A program made the position numbers and the translations under genes. Below the pieces are notes generated by a model. It saw only the letters and a list, made by a program, of their open reading frames with translations, did no database searches and was not told the origin of the DNA. Below are positions 48,901-61,100 of a DNA stretch of 64,000 nt, piece by piece (the first letter of the stretch is position 1; every line of letters starts with the position of its first letter). The DNA is taken from positions 868,001-932,000 of the forward strand of contig CP021233.1 of NCBI GenBank assembly GCA_003999685.1, read 5' to 3'. The stretch comes from Taiwanofungus camphoratus (taxonomy: Eukaryota > Basidiomycota > Agaricomycetes > Polyporales > Taiwanofungaceae).

Positions 48901-49245
48901 ATAAGACTGCGGGAGTAAGGAGAACTCACGGCATAAGAGCTTGCAATAATGCCCATGTATCGCCTTCCATCTTCAGAGCCTCCATTTCGGTAGGTGATAT
49001 GGTTCTGTCCCCAAAAGAGTTTTCTTCTAGCTCCACCAGTCTAACAGAGCGACAAAGGATAGAATATGAGGAACGGATTGATGACTAGCGTATTCGGATA
49101 GCTTGCAGACGTACTGATCACGACACAATTGGCGCAGGCGAGGGGCGAAGCCTGTTTCGGGATGTAAAAGCGCTGCGAGGTCATCTTTTACGGATTGACA
49201 AACGGAGAGGACTTGTGCGCATGATGCATAGAGCGTGTCAGTCAT
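45946..49245 (-). CDS. NUP84: Nuclear pore complex protein Nup84/Nup107
   Basis: Start ATG 49245 (MTDTLYASCAQVLSVCQSVKDD); stop at 45946. The protein is mostly helical repeats. Recognisable parts are VREWLHETAPP, FTRHVIVQGLRTGRSAG, PWRAASIRGALLL-type helices (45946-48290), WRGNLRRRLWKLTCTRAALN, LERALYAALAPSPQTAGPLK-type segment near 47900, ERYAMFLISLELSADPTERR, LALTRARDHGLDMHRVAV and a C-terminal helix bundle ending DPFRIVAL. Nup84/Nup107 is a scaffold subunit of the Y-shaped outer ring of the nuclear pore. About ten introns. An acidic run (EEDWEQDVLSALESLG) is present. It is divergent from the phospholipase D gene, with a promoter region of about 520 bp between them. Confidence 0.9.
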
Positions 49246-49765
49246 ATCGCAGCTTATACAACTGGTCAGATATCAAGTGTGTCGACCGTGAATGAAGTTT
49301 GAAAAGCGCAGATGCAAGGTACGCCGGAGTCGTTTCCAAAGCTTTGGCCAGTCACGTCTAGGCCCTTTGATGTTATTACACTGTTTTAATTAATTTTCAC
49401 AAAGGTACGTTTTGGAGTAAGACAACGATATAGCAGTGAAGAGTAGGATCACTGTAGTTTCACAACATTGTGAAGGTAAGACAAGGCGGCTGCTAGACGT
49501 TCCAGCAGACCACGTGCACGTCGCGTCTGCGGAACGCGACAGCGACGCGCGCCTTTTGTCGATGCCCTCAATACGATGTGGAATATGTCCACGACCACAT
49601 TGAATTGCATATAAGAGTTACTTTTCTATTATTTTATTCATGTCTTAATCCAGATTCTCTCGGCGGCTGTTGCCGACGCAGCACTGTCGAGTAAGTGGTG
49701 CCGGCTGGCCATCTGATCAGATACCCACCAAGTTGTCGTGTTCCTTAGTTCTTTAGCGTTTCACC
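49246..49765. promoter_or_regulatory. Shared divergent promoter region, NUP84 and phospholipase D
   Basis: About 520 bp between two divergent starts. It contains AT-rich runs (ATTTTATTCATG region) and GC-rich GACCACGTGCACGTC (about 49508-49522), with a CACGTG E-box core. No further motif is claimed. Confidence 0.45.
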
Positions 49766-52700
49766 ATGTCTGGCTTCATGGATGCACTCGACAAGCTGTC
49801 GGAGGAAGTAACTGAAAGCCTCCACCGTGCTCGCGATACAGCAATAGGTAGATCATGATCTCATTGACACTTTTCTTTACGCTGACTCCTTATCTAGGCA
49901 TACTCGATCCCAATCGTAAGTTCTGTTCTTCGCATCAGTTAAGTCTTGCAATGGATTGCCTTGCTCTTCGTATTCGGCAAACAGGCCGTCACGATGATCC
50001 TGTAGAGAAGCGGAATGACATGATTAGGGCCGAGATTAACGCCAGTCACCGATTCCACTCCTTCGCCGATCAGCGTTATCAGAACTTTGTTAAATGGTGC
50101 GCTTCCATGTCTGCGGTGCTTAACTGGCGAATGGTGGCTTCATGCGTGATCTCACTACTTATGTTTCACAGGCATATTGATGGCCATGACTACATGTACG
50201 CTGTCTCCGAGATGTTGGACAGTGCTCGTGAGGCGATCTTCATCCTCGTATGCAGCTCAACCTTATATCCATTACTATCGTACTTACGTTTGTTTACTGC
50301 ATGATCTTAGGACTGGTGGCTTACACCTGAGTTATACCTCCGCCGACCGGCTACCCATAATTTCGAGTGGCGTCTCGATCGTATCCTCAAGCGCAAAGCT
50401 GAACAAGGTGTTCGCGTCTATGTAGTTGTTTATAAGGAGGTCTGTGCTTCGGATTGTGAGTTTAGATCTCTAACAGCGTCTGATATCGATGAGCCAGGTC
50501 ACCCAAACCATGTCAATGAGCTCATCTCATACCAAGGTCCGCACCGGAATTACATCATTTATAACTTACTTCGACAATGTTTCACCAACAGCACGCGCTT
50601 GAGGCTCTTCATCCCAACATCGCTTGTATGCGGCATCCCGACCATATCGGGAGTAAAGGTGTGTCCATCGTGCATACCCACACTGCTCTGGTCTTGTAAA
50701 GTTACGTTTACTGACCATAATATTGTCTACCCATCCTATACCCGCAGATGATGTTGAATTCTGGTCACATCACGAGAAGGTATGTCATGAGAATTGAGGT
50801 CCGCCAATGTCCTGTGTAATAATATCACATTCGCCCCTTGCATGACTGTTAGCTTGTAATTGTGGACAACCACCGCGCCTGTGTCGGCGGGCTCGATCTC
50901 TGTTTCGGACGATGGGATACCCAAGCGCACCCACTTGCAGACGTACATCCGACAGATTTCTCCGCAACGCTCTTCCCCGGACAAGATTACAACAATGCGC
51001 GGATTCTTGATTTCAAAGATGTTCAGAATTATGTTAGCAACGGGCTGAGTGTTGTCGAAAGTCCAAGAATGCCTTGGCATGATGTGAGTAGCAAGGAGGA
51101 AACTTAATTTCAGAGCTGATGGTATGTCTGAGTGAAGGTACACCAGACTTTGTGCGGGCCTATCGTGCTAGACCTTGTTCAGCATTTTGTTGAACGCTGG
51201 AATGAGATTAAGAGACGGAAGGTAAGTCACTGAGCTAAATTTCTTGTCAACCATTCGTTTTACCTTTGTCTGCCCATCAAGTATAAAGATGACAAGTATG
51301 TGACACTTTGATCTTTCGGCACCTCGTCAGGTTGATAATTCGAACGGAAGGCGCTACGATTGGCTCGCGCTGCCTCACGATATCGATGCATCACCGAATG
51401 AAGCCGTCGCTCGTAAGTTTCTATTATCTCGTGTTTCTCCTGGTTGTATTCTTCATCATGATCAATTTCTTTGTAGGTCACCCATATCGTGAACAGTGGC
51501 ACCAGATGGGCAGACGCTTTGAGGAGAGGTTCCATCGCTTACATAGATACGCGCAGGGTTACAGCGAAGAAGACGACGACGATGATCCAGAATTGTATCC
51601 GCGCCCGCCTCATGGCACATGTCGTGTACAAGCAGTCCGGAGTGTATCGGACTGGAGCCAAGGAGTTCTCACGGAATGTAGCATTCAAAATGCTTGTGAG
51701 TGTCATCGTATTATTATGAATGTCAGATACAAAATAGCTGATAACGAATGCTGTCAGATTGTCAACTGATCAGAGAAGCAGAACATTTTATCTATATCGG
51801 TGGGAGAAATGCTTACTGGACTATGACTTATACTGACCCGTTCGGGTATGCTTTAGAGAACCAGTTCTTGTGCGTTCGATTAGCCAACATAAACAAGGTT
51901 CTCTTTTTTGACTCTCGGTTCCACAGCATTTCAAACACCAAACGTGATAATGGACCGGTCAAGAACCTCATTGCGCAAGCATTAGTCGAGCGTATCATTC
52001 GAGCTGCCAACGAGAGAACGAAGTTCAAGGTTGAATCAATATCCCTGACAGTTCCGTACTCCCGCTAAGCACTGCTGACTTTTTAGGTTGTAATAGTCAT
52101 TCCTGAAGTCCCGGGCTTCGCAGGACCAGGTCAAGCGCTTGTCTATTATAGCTGCATGTGTCTGACAATTGCTTGGGTCCTCAGTCAAGGATGAGACTGC
52201 TGTCAAGACGATCATGGCTGCACAGTATCGCACAATGAATCGTGGCGGAAGCAGTATATATGAAGAAATTCGAAAAGCTGGATTTGAACCGTGAGTGCGA
52301 GACCATTAATATCTGAATTGTCCTGATCTACCACGCTAGCATGGATTATATTCGATTTTATCATTTACGTGCTTACGATCGTATCAATGCTCCGTACCGT
52401 AGGCCTCTTATGTTTGCCAGGACGGCTATCCTCTGATCGTTCGTGATTCGTAGAGTCATATATAGAACAAATCGAACAAAATAGTGGTGTCAAGTTTCAT
52501 CAAGCGATGGCAGCCCTTGCTCGTCTGTGGATCGGACCGACCGAAAAGGAAACTGACCCTGTCGAAGTCACAGTGGTCTTACCTACCGGGAACTTGAATT
52601 CTGAGCCAACTGTTTCTGGGGCGAAGAACGAAATGAAGACCGAGGCGTATCATTTGCCGCGGTCGTACGAGGAAGCTCAAGAAATTCTCCAGCGATTCCA

Positions 52701-53767
52701 GAGCTGTGCAGTCAAGCTTAGAAGTGATGAGTCTGTATCGGATAATGTTGTGCAGCACATGCTAGAGGATCGGACGAGTTTGCTCGATGAACAATGGCTC
52801 GGGACTGAAGACGAGGAGAAGGCGGCCTATGTATCGGAATTAGTGTACATTCACGCGAAGTTGATGATTGTGGATGATAGGCGGGTGATAGTATGTTTTA
52901 CATGTTTTCACTGAGGTACTTGTCTGACTTCATTTCTAGCTTGGCTCAGCGAACCTCAATGATCGCAGCCAAAAGGTATGAGAAATCAAGTTGAATGAAT
53001 TTTGAGTTGTATCCTTTATATGCTTTCATCAGGGTGACGGTGACTCGGAGATCGCACTGGTTGTAGAAGACGAAGACATGGTCGAAACCACGATGAATGG
53101 CCAGCCTTATATGGCCAGTCGGTTTGCTGCGTCTTTGCGGAGGAAACTCTACAGAGGTTGGCACTACTACATTTGTAATGAACCTTATTGAAGGGGTGCT
53201 AATCGCATCATGCTGTCTTAGAGCACCTGGGACTGATCCCGCCGCCGCATGGTTCAGGCGCGAATGCACCGGTAACATCTTTCATGCGCCCGGCTCCACA
53301 TCGCAACGACGATGAGATGGAACTGGGCGAGGACAAGGTAGTCGCGGATCCTCTTTCCGACGAGACGATTCATCTCTGGAATAACACAGCCAAGAGAAAC
53401 CGTGATATATACATTGAGATTTTCCGTCCGATTCCGACAAATTTGGTGCGAGACTGGGATGCGTATTCGGTAAGTGTCTCGTGCATTCTGTGGATCGGAA
53501 TGGGTGGCTGAAAGCATTCCCTTAGCGCTATGTACCGAAGGTCATGACCGACCATGTCGTGCCCGGAATACCGCTCGAGCGTGTGAAAGACCGTCTCTCG
53601 CTGGTGAGAGGTGCGCTTGTGGAGTGTCCCATGGTGAAGAAGCTACATTCCTTGTTCTCTGCGCACATTGATTGACTTTCTTCCAGGACTTCCTGATTGA
53701 CCAGAAAGACTTCGCTGAAGGACCGGATTGGGTGGGCTTGAACCCGACGTTACCTATCTATATCTAG
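49766..53767 (+). CDS. Phospholipase D
   Basis: Start ATG 49766 ([19 protein letters not shown]); stop 53767. The two PLD active-site motifs are intact: HHEKLVIVDN (after PDHIGSKDDVEFW) and [10 protein letters not shown] followed by [11 protein letters not shown]. Other family parts are [56 protein letters not shown], and a C-terminal region ending LNPTLPIYI. The enzyme hydrolyses phosphatidylcholine to phosphatidic acid and choline at membranes. There is no PX or PH domain ahead of the first catalytic half, so it is the short fungal form and not a PX-PH PLD1. At least a dozen introns. Confidence 0.93.
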
Positions 53768-53860
53768 TATCGAGGCCACGGTGGAGGTGACGCACGTAGA
53801 TAATCACCAGTACTCGAGAGCACCCATCCGGCACAGGCGACGATGAATCAATTCAGTGAG

Positions 53861-56382
53861 CTAAGGCATTTGTAAGGTCAAGCTAGCTAGAAGATTCATC
53901 GCAGCGAAACGATATATGTCACTCGTGAAACCAATCGAAGGTGCTGGGTCTAGAAACGTCAATAACGGTGGTGCCGTGGGGGCAGAGGCCCACTGTTCCC
54001 AATTGATATTAGAGAGAATGCTGACATTTGGAGCGAGTCCCGGAGGTGCATTAGGATTGAGATTGGTTGCGAAGTTGACTGCAAAAGGTATTGAGTACGA
54101 CTTCATTGAGTACTGGGTTCAGTGTTCAAGATAGGACAACTAACTCGAGGCATCAGTCCCAATGGCATCTTCGCCATCGAAAAATTCCGACAGATCCGAT
54201 GAATGGTATGAGCCCAAGTATGGGGTTGACTTGTTTCGCTTCCACACTGAAGTGACAAGATCGGAATGAGCGGCACAATAAACATTCTACATGAATCTCA
54301 CAATATGCCCACGCGTCTTGCGAACGTGAGAGTGTTCCTAGGTAGAAGCGCCGGGGGGCCTGAAAAACGAAGTCTCCTTGAAAAGCTGCAAGTCGCTTGT
54401 ATTGAGGGCTATTTCGTCACTGAGGTCAACAGAAGGAAACCGTAAGAGGGCAACTGAAAGCGGACGTCAAGTTGTAAGCATTTCCCGTGCCGAATGGGGA
54501 GCCCTTCACGAATAGGTCAACACGATCTCATAATGGCATTGTGACTATCACACACTAGACTGGGATCTTCGGAATACGCTTCGCCGATAGCTACGATGCT
54601 CGACGTTGAAGCATCTGGTATATAGCTAATGTTTGATTCGTCGTCAGCTCCATCGGCGAAGTCTCACGGTACAGAGACATACTTCGAATGTACATAGCTC
54701 AGGAACTCCTCATCCGTACTAAGACATAATGTAGTTGAGCCACTCGCACTGTCTGAGTAACACAACATAGACCAAAACGACTCACGTAATGTTAAGATTT
54801 CCTATAGAAAATAGAGTGCCCTCGTCATCACAGTCGCCTGATATGATTGGGACCTGATTGGAGTAGATAAGAAAATTTATTAAAAAAACGCAGCCGTAAC
54901 GTCGTTCAATTTCCTCACCTTTGCATAGAGGCCCATTTCCACTGAACGCTGAGGATTACGCGCAAAGACCTCCCCGTCAAGCCGCGGTTGCCATGCCAGG
55001 TTGTGAGTGGTGTAATTATAAGTTGTTGGAGTCAAGTTCACAGCAGCTATCAATTGCTCGTACGGCGCACGACGAAGGCAGTCTAGAGTGTCAGCCTGTC
55101 CGGAACATTTTGTGTACTCCACTAGTTGGTCATAATATGGTTGTCCGGCCGACATATTACGCAGTGCATACATGGAGCCAGATTCCTGAAAACCAAGACA
55201 TGAAGTTTCTGAAAGCAAGCAAAGTAGACAAGAGATCACCATAACCGCGCCCCTAAACAAGCCACCTGCATCGCCATTATTCATGATCAATTGAAAACCA
55301 ACGGAAAATGACCCTGCGCTCTCTCCCCATCTGGATTGCAACGTCAAACAACTACCATGACGTGAAACCGCTATTGTCCACTCACATCGTGACTTTCAGG
55401 GTCGCCGCCAAAAGCAGAGATGTGGCGGTTGACCCATTCCATGGCAAATCGTTCTACAATGATGACATACAAAAACACCGCCATGTGAACAATAGCTTTT
55501 ATCATCAGACGGCAAGATATTAAACACATACGATCTCTCAGTCCTATGTTACCCAGTCCGGCCTTTTCCACCTCCTCACTGGCTAAAAACCCAAAAGCTG
55601 TGACACCGGATCAATGATAACCTCAAAATACGCATCATCCTGGAATCATATTTACCATTCAGACGATAATTAGCAGAGACAAATATGATCGGTTGGCCCA
55701 GAACAAGAGAGCGTTCAACTATAGCCGAGCCCGAGTTGGACGAAGTATCTCCGATAGCGAACGCTCCTGGCACGGGAATCAGTCAAAGATGCCCATCACA
55801 TCAAGTTTACTGACCGCCGTAGATCCACTAATGCTATGTCAGCTTTAAATCTATTCTGCCTTTTGTGAGGTACGACCCACAAAGAGGACTGGAAGCTTGT
55901 CTCCTATAGTAGTCGAGGCCGGCTTAATGACATTCACAAACAGGCCTAATAGAACACGCGTTGAATCGATTTATCCTTCACATAGAAAACAACTGACAAT
56001 CTTCGGAAACGTTCGGGGGAGGTCTCGATGCAGAAAGATTGAAAGGTAAGCCAGCCGGAATCGTCTGGGCTTGTTGAGGACAAGCTGCACCATATTCAAC
56101 TGCTTGACGGACGCCGTGGAAAGGCTGAGGCTCCTGGGGAGGCGCAAAACGAAGATTTCCTAGTCTGCATCGGTCACCTGAATGGGAACAATCTAATAGA
56201 CAAATGAGCACATACGGTGGTTGGGCAAACGGCATTCCTAAGAATGAGGAGATGTTGCCCTCAGCTACACCCTGGAAACTTCCATAAGAAAGTGTGACAG
56301 TTGTATCCGGGAGCAGCGCAAAGCTGCCGGTGAGGACAGACATTGACACGAACAAAGACGATAGGAGCACCAGCTGTAACAT
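53861..56382 (-). CDS. Secreted type-B carboxylesterase/lipase
   Basis: Start ATG 56382 with a signal peptide (MLQLVLLSSLFVSMSVLTG). Family segments in order: GMPFAQPP, NLRFAPPQEPQPFHG, NVSEDC, AFAIGDTSSNSGSAIVERS, IIFVSANYRLN, NIGLRDQRFAMEWVNRHI plus SAFGGDPES, WGESAGSFSVG (nucleophile serine), VMESGSMYAL, LDCLRRAPYEQL, then SVWKRNKSTPYLGSYHSSDL (with the catalytic His) and a final FAVNFATNLNPNAPP to LLTFLDPAPSIGF. The stop is at 53861. These enzymes cleave esters of fatty acids or aromatic acids outside the cell. Many small introns; parts of 54300-54880 were not traced exon by exon, so the middle is less certain. Confidence 0.87.
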
Positions 56383-58130
56383 CCTTTCAACGTTCGAAGG
56401 GCAGAATGCACATCCTCTGTCGCAATTTAATGCTCGTGGGATCTGCGTATTCCCGACTCCGACAAGGAAGAACCTCGGACGGATGGACGGTGAAGAGGAA
56501 AACGGCGCAGTTGTACTTGTTTGATTTACAATTAGTAGTGTGTACGAGAACTATAGAAATGATACTGGTTGCATATACATACTGAGCGTTGTTCTCTTCA
56601 CACGGCCGGAGGTATACAATCAGTTGGAAAATGGTGGGACGACCCGGAGCATGTTACAAACATTGGATCCGCACACGCAGATGACATTGACAACACCGAT
56701 GAGCATGGCTTGCATGTTCATGAGGATATCCCTTAATGTCTTCTTGCATGGAATGTAAAGAATCGATTACAGCTACTTAGTTTGATATCAATTCGATACT
56801 TCGGCAAAAACGGCAGGCTGTTTGCCAAATAAGTACAGTCAATGTCTGACACTGGTGGGTCATTCACATCCTCAGAAAGTGGGACCCTGCCTACGCGCGA
56901 TTTTTTTTGCGCGTAGATCTACGATATGAGTCTAGCTTAGTAACTACCGCATGAAATTTATGGTACTAGAAACAACTCGGAGTTGGGCCTGATGACTTAC
57001 GATCCGCACTGATACCGGACGGGATTCCGTGAGTTGCAAAAAGGATGATCAGATTGTGGCCAACGAGGACTCATGGACAAAAAGAGTTCACTGTTCGATA
57101 TCTGCATCATGTTGAACAACATAGCATTTATGTAAGATGCTGGAAACTTGTGTCCACAGTGCACGGCATTGAGAGATCGAGATGATCGGAGGTGCGTCAA
57201 GTATAATAAATTATCCAACCTGAGTGTACAATCACCATACTTGATGAATACAGAGCACTTATGCTCAAGACAGCCTCCATTTGAGAAGTGAGCGCTCGAC
57301 TGTGAGCTATAGGGAAGACAAAATACGTATATTGAACGTTGAACGTTGAGGCCTGAGGAGCTGTAAGTAATTAGCAGAAGCGTCGCAGCCTGATCGGCGA
57401 ATCGGTCGAAGAGAAAGGCTATCAGTTGGTTGGTCAATCAAAGTTTGAAATCACATCAATGAACACTGTAAGTTCATCGACCTTTATTTCAGACAGCCAT
57501 GCAGCAGAAGATAGCCAGAGTCACGGATGTGCGTGCATTATGCATAGGGCACGACTTTCAGTAGACAGAAACTGTGCATCAAGGTGCTTCGAAGCACGTT
57601 AGTGATCATCACTGCCCAGATTTTTCCATCAATACTTACAACACTTGAAGAAATTCAGTATTAACTGCGTGCTGATGTCGCAGTGATTTGTTTTGGAGGC
57701 TCTCATCAGCTGACAGCCGTATGGCTTCTCGCTGCAGTCTACATTTATGGCCTGAGCGCATGCGACGGTGGAATTATTTTTCAGTGACATCCCAGTTTGT
57801 ATCAATGGAAGAAATTACGTACCGATCACAAACATTCGGGACAGCGCGCATTTTGTTATGGTATGCCTATCTTTTATTACAAGACCTAGTTCAAAGCGAC
57901 CCCTAAGTTACGACAATGACAGGCAATTGTCCCAATGGAAAGACAGAAAATGGAACTGAATAAGAGAAAACAGTATCATAATACAATTGCAGTCATGAGA
58001 GACATATAGCATCTGCCAAACATATGACGATACATGTACAATGAAATGAAAAAGAATGGGTACGCTATAGGGCGGCAGGAGCATGCGGAAGAGTACAAGA
58101 ATGTGTAGGGAAAATAGTCGATGCGATGTG
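56383..58130. other. Intergenic, no gene recognised
   Basis: Short open frames only (up to 146 codons at 56997-57437 minus), with no support from composition or domains. Confidence 0.45.
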
Positions 58131-61100
58131 TTACCGCCATTCTCGTAGTAAGGCAGCCATAGGTAGTGCTGAGCGATGTTGTACTCTGTTTCTCGCCATA
58201 TGCGCCTTCCGTTCCCCTGCGAGCTTGTTGATGGCATTGATGAGATCACTTCGTCTTAAAGGTTCTACGAACATCGGGCATGAGTAATCAATACAAGGAA
58301 ATCTCAGAACCCAACGCACTAGTGATGTGATCATCCTATAGAGAATATGACAGTACATGAGAAAATGAACAACATTTAGGCTTAATGTACTCACCATGCC
58401 TGCCTGTAGACATCTTTCCCTATCACCGATCACTGCGAGAACACATAGTTGAGTCTTAGATAGGTATTAGAGAACGCCATTTATACACACTTGCATGCGC
58501 AGTTAAAGCGATGATAGGGACTGGGTCCAGCCCATGTGATGTCTCGTACGCGCGGATCAACTCAGTAGCTTCCATACCTCCCATAAACGGCATTGACACA
58601 TCCATCTTGCATGCCAAATTTTAGCCTGACCATTCTCTAGTTGTATCTGACAAAACTTACCAGGATGATGTCGAATGGCCTGTTCCTTTGAATTCGCGCC
58701 TTGAACGCATCGACTGCCAACGATCCGTTTTCGGCAATTTCCACCTGATGCCCATACTTCTCCAAGATCTTCACCGCCAACTTCTGGTTGACAAGATTAT
58801 CTTCTGCTATCAAGATATCATAGGGCACGTCGTTCTCCGCTACGACTGGTGTAACTGTGTTTGATTCTAATGCCGAGATCAGAGCTGACGCTAAGTCCTG
58901 CGCCGTGACCGGCGTCGTAATCTGAGACGATATACTGTTATCCAAGCACCATTTTACTGTAAACAAGGTCAGTGTGCACTCCGAAGCTGTATTAAAAATT
59001 ACAGACAATTAAGACGCGGCGTGGATTGCTGTGGATTAAAGGTCGACGTCTAGTTTAACGCTTTCAAGCAGGGAGATGACATACCGGAGTCAGTAAAACA
59101 ATAGGGATATATCGAAGGTGCTCATACTCCCGTAGCGACTCCGTCTACAAAAATAATGTGGTCAACAATAGGACGATAGATTAATGTAGATGCACAACGT
59201 GCGTACCACGTTGAGAGAATCTACCACCATGGTATCAATATGCGGACACGTTGCTTTGTCTGCAACCTCGCATACGTCGTGGACAACATAAGGCCGTAGA
59301 CCCAGTTCTAATATCCGCTGCACGACACCTGTTCTATCATAGAGAGTGTCCACGAACAAGATGTTTCGTTTCTGGAAAGGCTGCATCTTGCTTAGTGTCG
59401 CCTCCATTGACATTGGACTGATTTGCGAGGTGATAGTGAAGAAAAATTTGGACCCATTGCTGACTTCCGACTCGACCCACATGTTGCCCTGCATAAGCGT
59501 CACGAGCCGCTTCGAAATTGATAACCCAAGGCCAGTACCACCGTATTCCTGGACAAAGGTTCAGTATTCTAGTCAAGGCAGAGCAAAAACAATGGAAGGC
59601 TTACTCTGGTAGTTGATCCGTCTGCTTGACAGAAGGTATCGAAGATCATCGTGAGCTTATCCTTGGCTATGCCGATGCCTGTATCCGAAACACAGAACTC
59701 TAGTGTAATACTCTGGTCATCCAATGCCAGCAGCCGGCAGCTCAGCGCGACATGACCTTTCCTCGACACTTTCGATGGTGTGAATTTGATGGCATTACCA
59801 ACCAAGTTGGTGATGACCTGTCGCAAGCGGAGAGGATCTCCAATGAGCTGGTCTGGAATTTCAGGGTCGACGTCGTATGTAAGATCAAGCTGATTCTGTG
59901 ATGCCCGAACGACTAATGTCTTCAGTATGCCAAAGACCGTTTGCCTGAGAGAGTAAGATACTTGTTCCATTGTCATTCGACCGGCTTCAACTGCAAAACA
60001 CGTCAGAGGAGACAGAGGACCGTTCGGCAAGAAAACGTACTCTTCGAAATATCCAAGATATCGTCGATGATCAATAATAACGACCGTGCCAAACTATGCA
60101 CTAACAGCAAGCTCTCACGTTGCGATCGGTTCAAGTCGCTGTCGAGGGTGAGCTCCGTCATACCGATGATACCGTTCATGGGAGTCCTACGTAGTGCGTC
60201 AGCGCCCACTGATAGCTTCTACATACAGGCTACTAACCTAATCTCGTGTGACATATTCGCCAAGAACTCGGACTTACTCCTGTTTGCCAACTCGGCCGCC
60301 TCCCTTGCAGCAGTATTCTTTTGTATACTGTCCCGCAAGTTGAACACCATCTGATTAATCTGAGTCTTCAACGAGTCCATTTCGCCGCTAGCCTCGACAG
60401 TGATGAATCGACTGAAATCACCATCCATCGCCGCTGCTGAGATCTGTGCAAAACCTCGCACTTGCGTTGTCAAGTTACTTGCCATGGTGTTCACGGACAT
60501 CCTGCAACGAAACGATGGGATAGTTAATACATGGAAAGACCCAAGCACGGTACATGTTAAACTTACGTGATATCCTGCCAAATACCCTCGACATTGCCCA
60601 CCTCAGCCTGTCCGCCTAGCTTGCCTTCCGTTCCGACCTCGCGTGCGACTTTCTTCACCTCAGCGGCGAAAATAGCCAACTGGTCAATCATACGGTTGAT
60701 GGTATTGACTAAATCGAGCATCTCTCCAGAGACGGAGACGCCAGTAACCTTCCTCACCAAGTCTCCGCGAGCGACGGCAGTCTAAGGAGCAATGAGTGTA
60801 AATGTAAATCTTGAAATAGGAGTGACATACTGTCGCCACCGCAATGGTCCGCACTTGTAACGTCAACTAGGGGCAACAAACGATCAGATGGACTGCACGA
60901 CAGGTAACTGGTTATTGCCTACATTCGCGGCCATGACGTTCACATTGTCCGTCAAGTCCTGAATAGCCGTAGTCAGCACCATTCAGCTTCCGCAGAATAC
61001 AAGCCACCAACCTTCCAAGTGCCACCAACGCCGGTTACCCGCGCCTGACCGCCCAGCTTACCCTCCGTTCCGACCTCCTTCGCGACGCGTGTCACTTCGT